Assembly (NCBI GenBank): GCA_031257725.1 | Contig: JAIROD010000311.1 | Location: 1-6,625 of the forward strand | Length of the DNA stretch: 6,625 bases | Direction: 5' to 3' | DNA from: Planctomycetaceae bacterium | GTDB taxonomy: Bacteria > Planctomycetota > Planctomycetia > Pirellulales > Thermoguttaceae | Made by a program: the position numbers and the translations under genes | Notes under the pieces: model-generated | The model's database searches: none | Told to the model about the DNA's origin: nothing | What the model saw: the letters and a program-made list of their open reading frames with translations, nothing else | Shown: piece by piece, positions 6,158 through 6,625 of the stretch | Position numbering within the stretch: position 1 is the stretch's first letter | Layout: each line of letters starts with the position of its first letter

Positions 6158-6237
6158 TTATCAGCAGATTATACAGATTGTACAGATTTTATGTACTGAA
6201 ATAAAAAATCTGTACAATCTGTATAATCTGTTGATAA
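6158..6237. repeat. 33-nt near-perfect inverted repeat (large hairpin)
   Basis: The arms 6158-6190 and 6205-6237 are reverse complements at 32 of 33 positions, with a 14-nt AT-rich loop. Each arm contains a repeated ACAGATT-type unit. It lies between the two phage gene fragments, in sequence unlike phage coding DNA. It could act as a bidirectional terminator or be a small palindromic repeat element. Confidence 0.85.
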
Positions 6238-6314
6238 AATTTGAAATATCTTTTTAACACGAAAAACATGAACATTGTTGTTTGTTATTATTTTTGTTCG
6301 TATATTTCGTATGT

Positions 6315-6625
6315 TTCACGGCAATTCAAGTCGCGGCGGCAATGTTAGAGCTTGCCCGCGCCGGATTCAATCCGAAAAATATTGATATTGCCATTGCCGC
6401 GTTACTGGATTTAGCGCGCGCGACAGGAACCGACCTTGCTCTTGCAACAGAAATCGCCGTTAATTCCATGTACTCGTTTGAACTTACCGCAACGGAAATG
6501 CCGCGAGTCTGCGATGTGATGGTCGCGGCGGCAAACGGAGCGGCAATGACTCTTGAAGATTTAGGATATTCAATGAGTTATTGTGCGCCTATTGCCAAAG
6601 AGTACGGAATCACGCTTGAAGATAC
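6315..6625 (+). CDS. Phage tail tape measure protein, N-terminus missing, runs off the window
   Basis: The frame encodes an Ala-rich helical segment typical of the conserved core of phage tail tape measure proteins: QVAAAMLELARAGF, then a LARATGTDLALATEIA stretch, VCDVMVAAANGAA, and LGYSMSYCAPIAKEYGITLEDT. These proteins set tail length as a scaffold inside the tail tube. The conserved core begins abruptly at about 6315. Upstream the frame stays open only to a TAA at 6255 and reads as a Cys/Phe/Leu-rich stretch without family likeness. There is a possible TTG at 6282 and the first ATG is at 6342, inside the conserved core. The true N-terminal region is therefore absent, most likely lost by deletion or insertion of repeat DNA. 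The coding part is more GC-rich than the DNA before it. The gene continues beyond the window, so its 3' state is unknown. Confidence 0.75.

Noticed and set aside
5928..6257. Plus-strand 109-codon frame across the phage remnant
   Set aside because: The alternative frame at 5968 gives the phage-like residues. This one runs through the large hairpin repeat and reads as low-complexity Ile/Tyr/Asn. Only the short MQADVYF part might be a frameshifted tail of the remnant.

Overview
The window looks like accessory DNA from a bacterial chromosome. Coding regions have moderate G+C, the gaps are AT-rich and crowded with repeats, and a decayed phage region lies at the right end. The phage remnants and the style of the intergenic repeats remind me most of gut- or host-associated Planctomycetota. 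That is an impression from memory and is not proven here.

The left and central part (about 325-5510) is a minus-strand cluster. In transcription order it holds a small exported or membrane-anchored protein of unknown family (4901-5392), a TerY-type von Willebrand factor A (vWA) protein (4231-4854), a PP2C-type protein phosphatase with an N-terminal membrane anchor (1856-3550), and a serine/threonine-type kinase with a C-terminal zinc-ribbon and beta-rich module (325-1779). The vWA, PP2C and kinase genes are the three parts of the TerY-P triad known from comparative genomics of tellurite-resistance-associated (Ter) stress systems. The expected logic is reversible Ser/Thr phosphorylation around a metal-binding vWA adaptor; targets are not evident from this window.

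Two things make this copy unusual. First, the unknown gene ahead of terY begins just downstream of a run of 12 G (minus strand). A small ORF with a good Shine-Dalgarno site enters that run and stops; losing one G would fuse it in frame to the unknown gene. This suggests a phase-variable fourth component, or a length error in the run. Second, the gap between terY and the phosphatase gene contains a roughly 377-bp inverted-repeat element (3712-4088) that splits the cluster.

The flanks hold several repeat families. At 1-280 there are GGA-loop hairpins with differing but complementary stems. A 43-bp repeat occurs at 294-336 and 5784-5826 with a partial inverted copy near 5624; its first copy contains the kinase stop codon. 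A 33-nt near-perfect inverted repeat lies at 6158-6237. On the plus strand, 5968-6099 resembles a fragment of an HK97 gp10-like tail-completion protein, and about 6315 to the window end encodes an internal part of a phage tail tape measure protein lacking its N-terminus. Together they suggest a deleted prophage.
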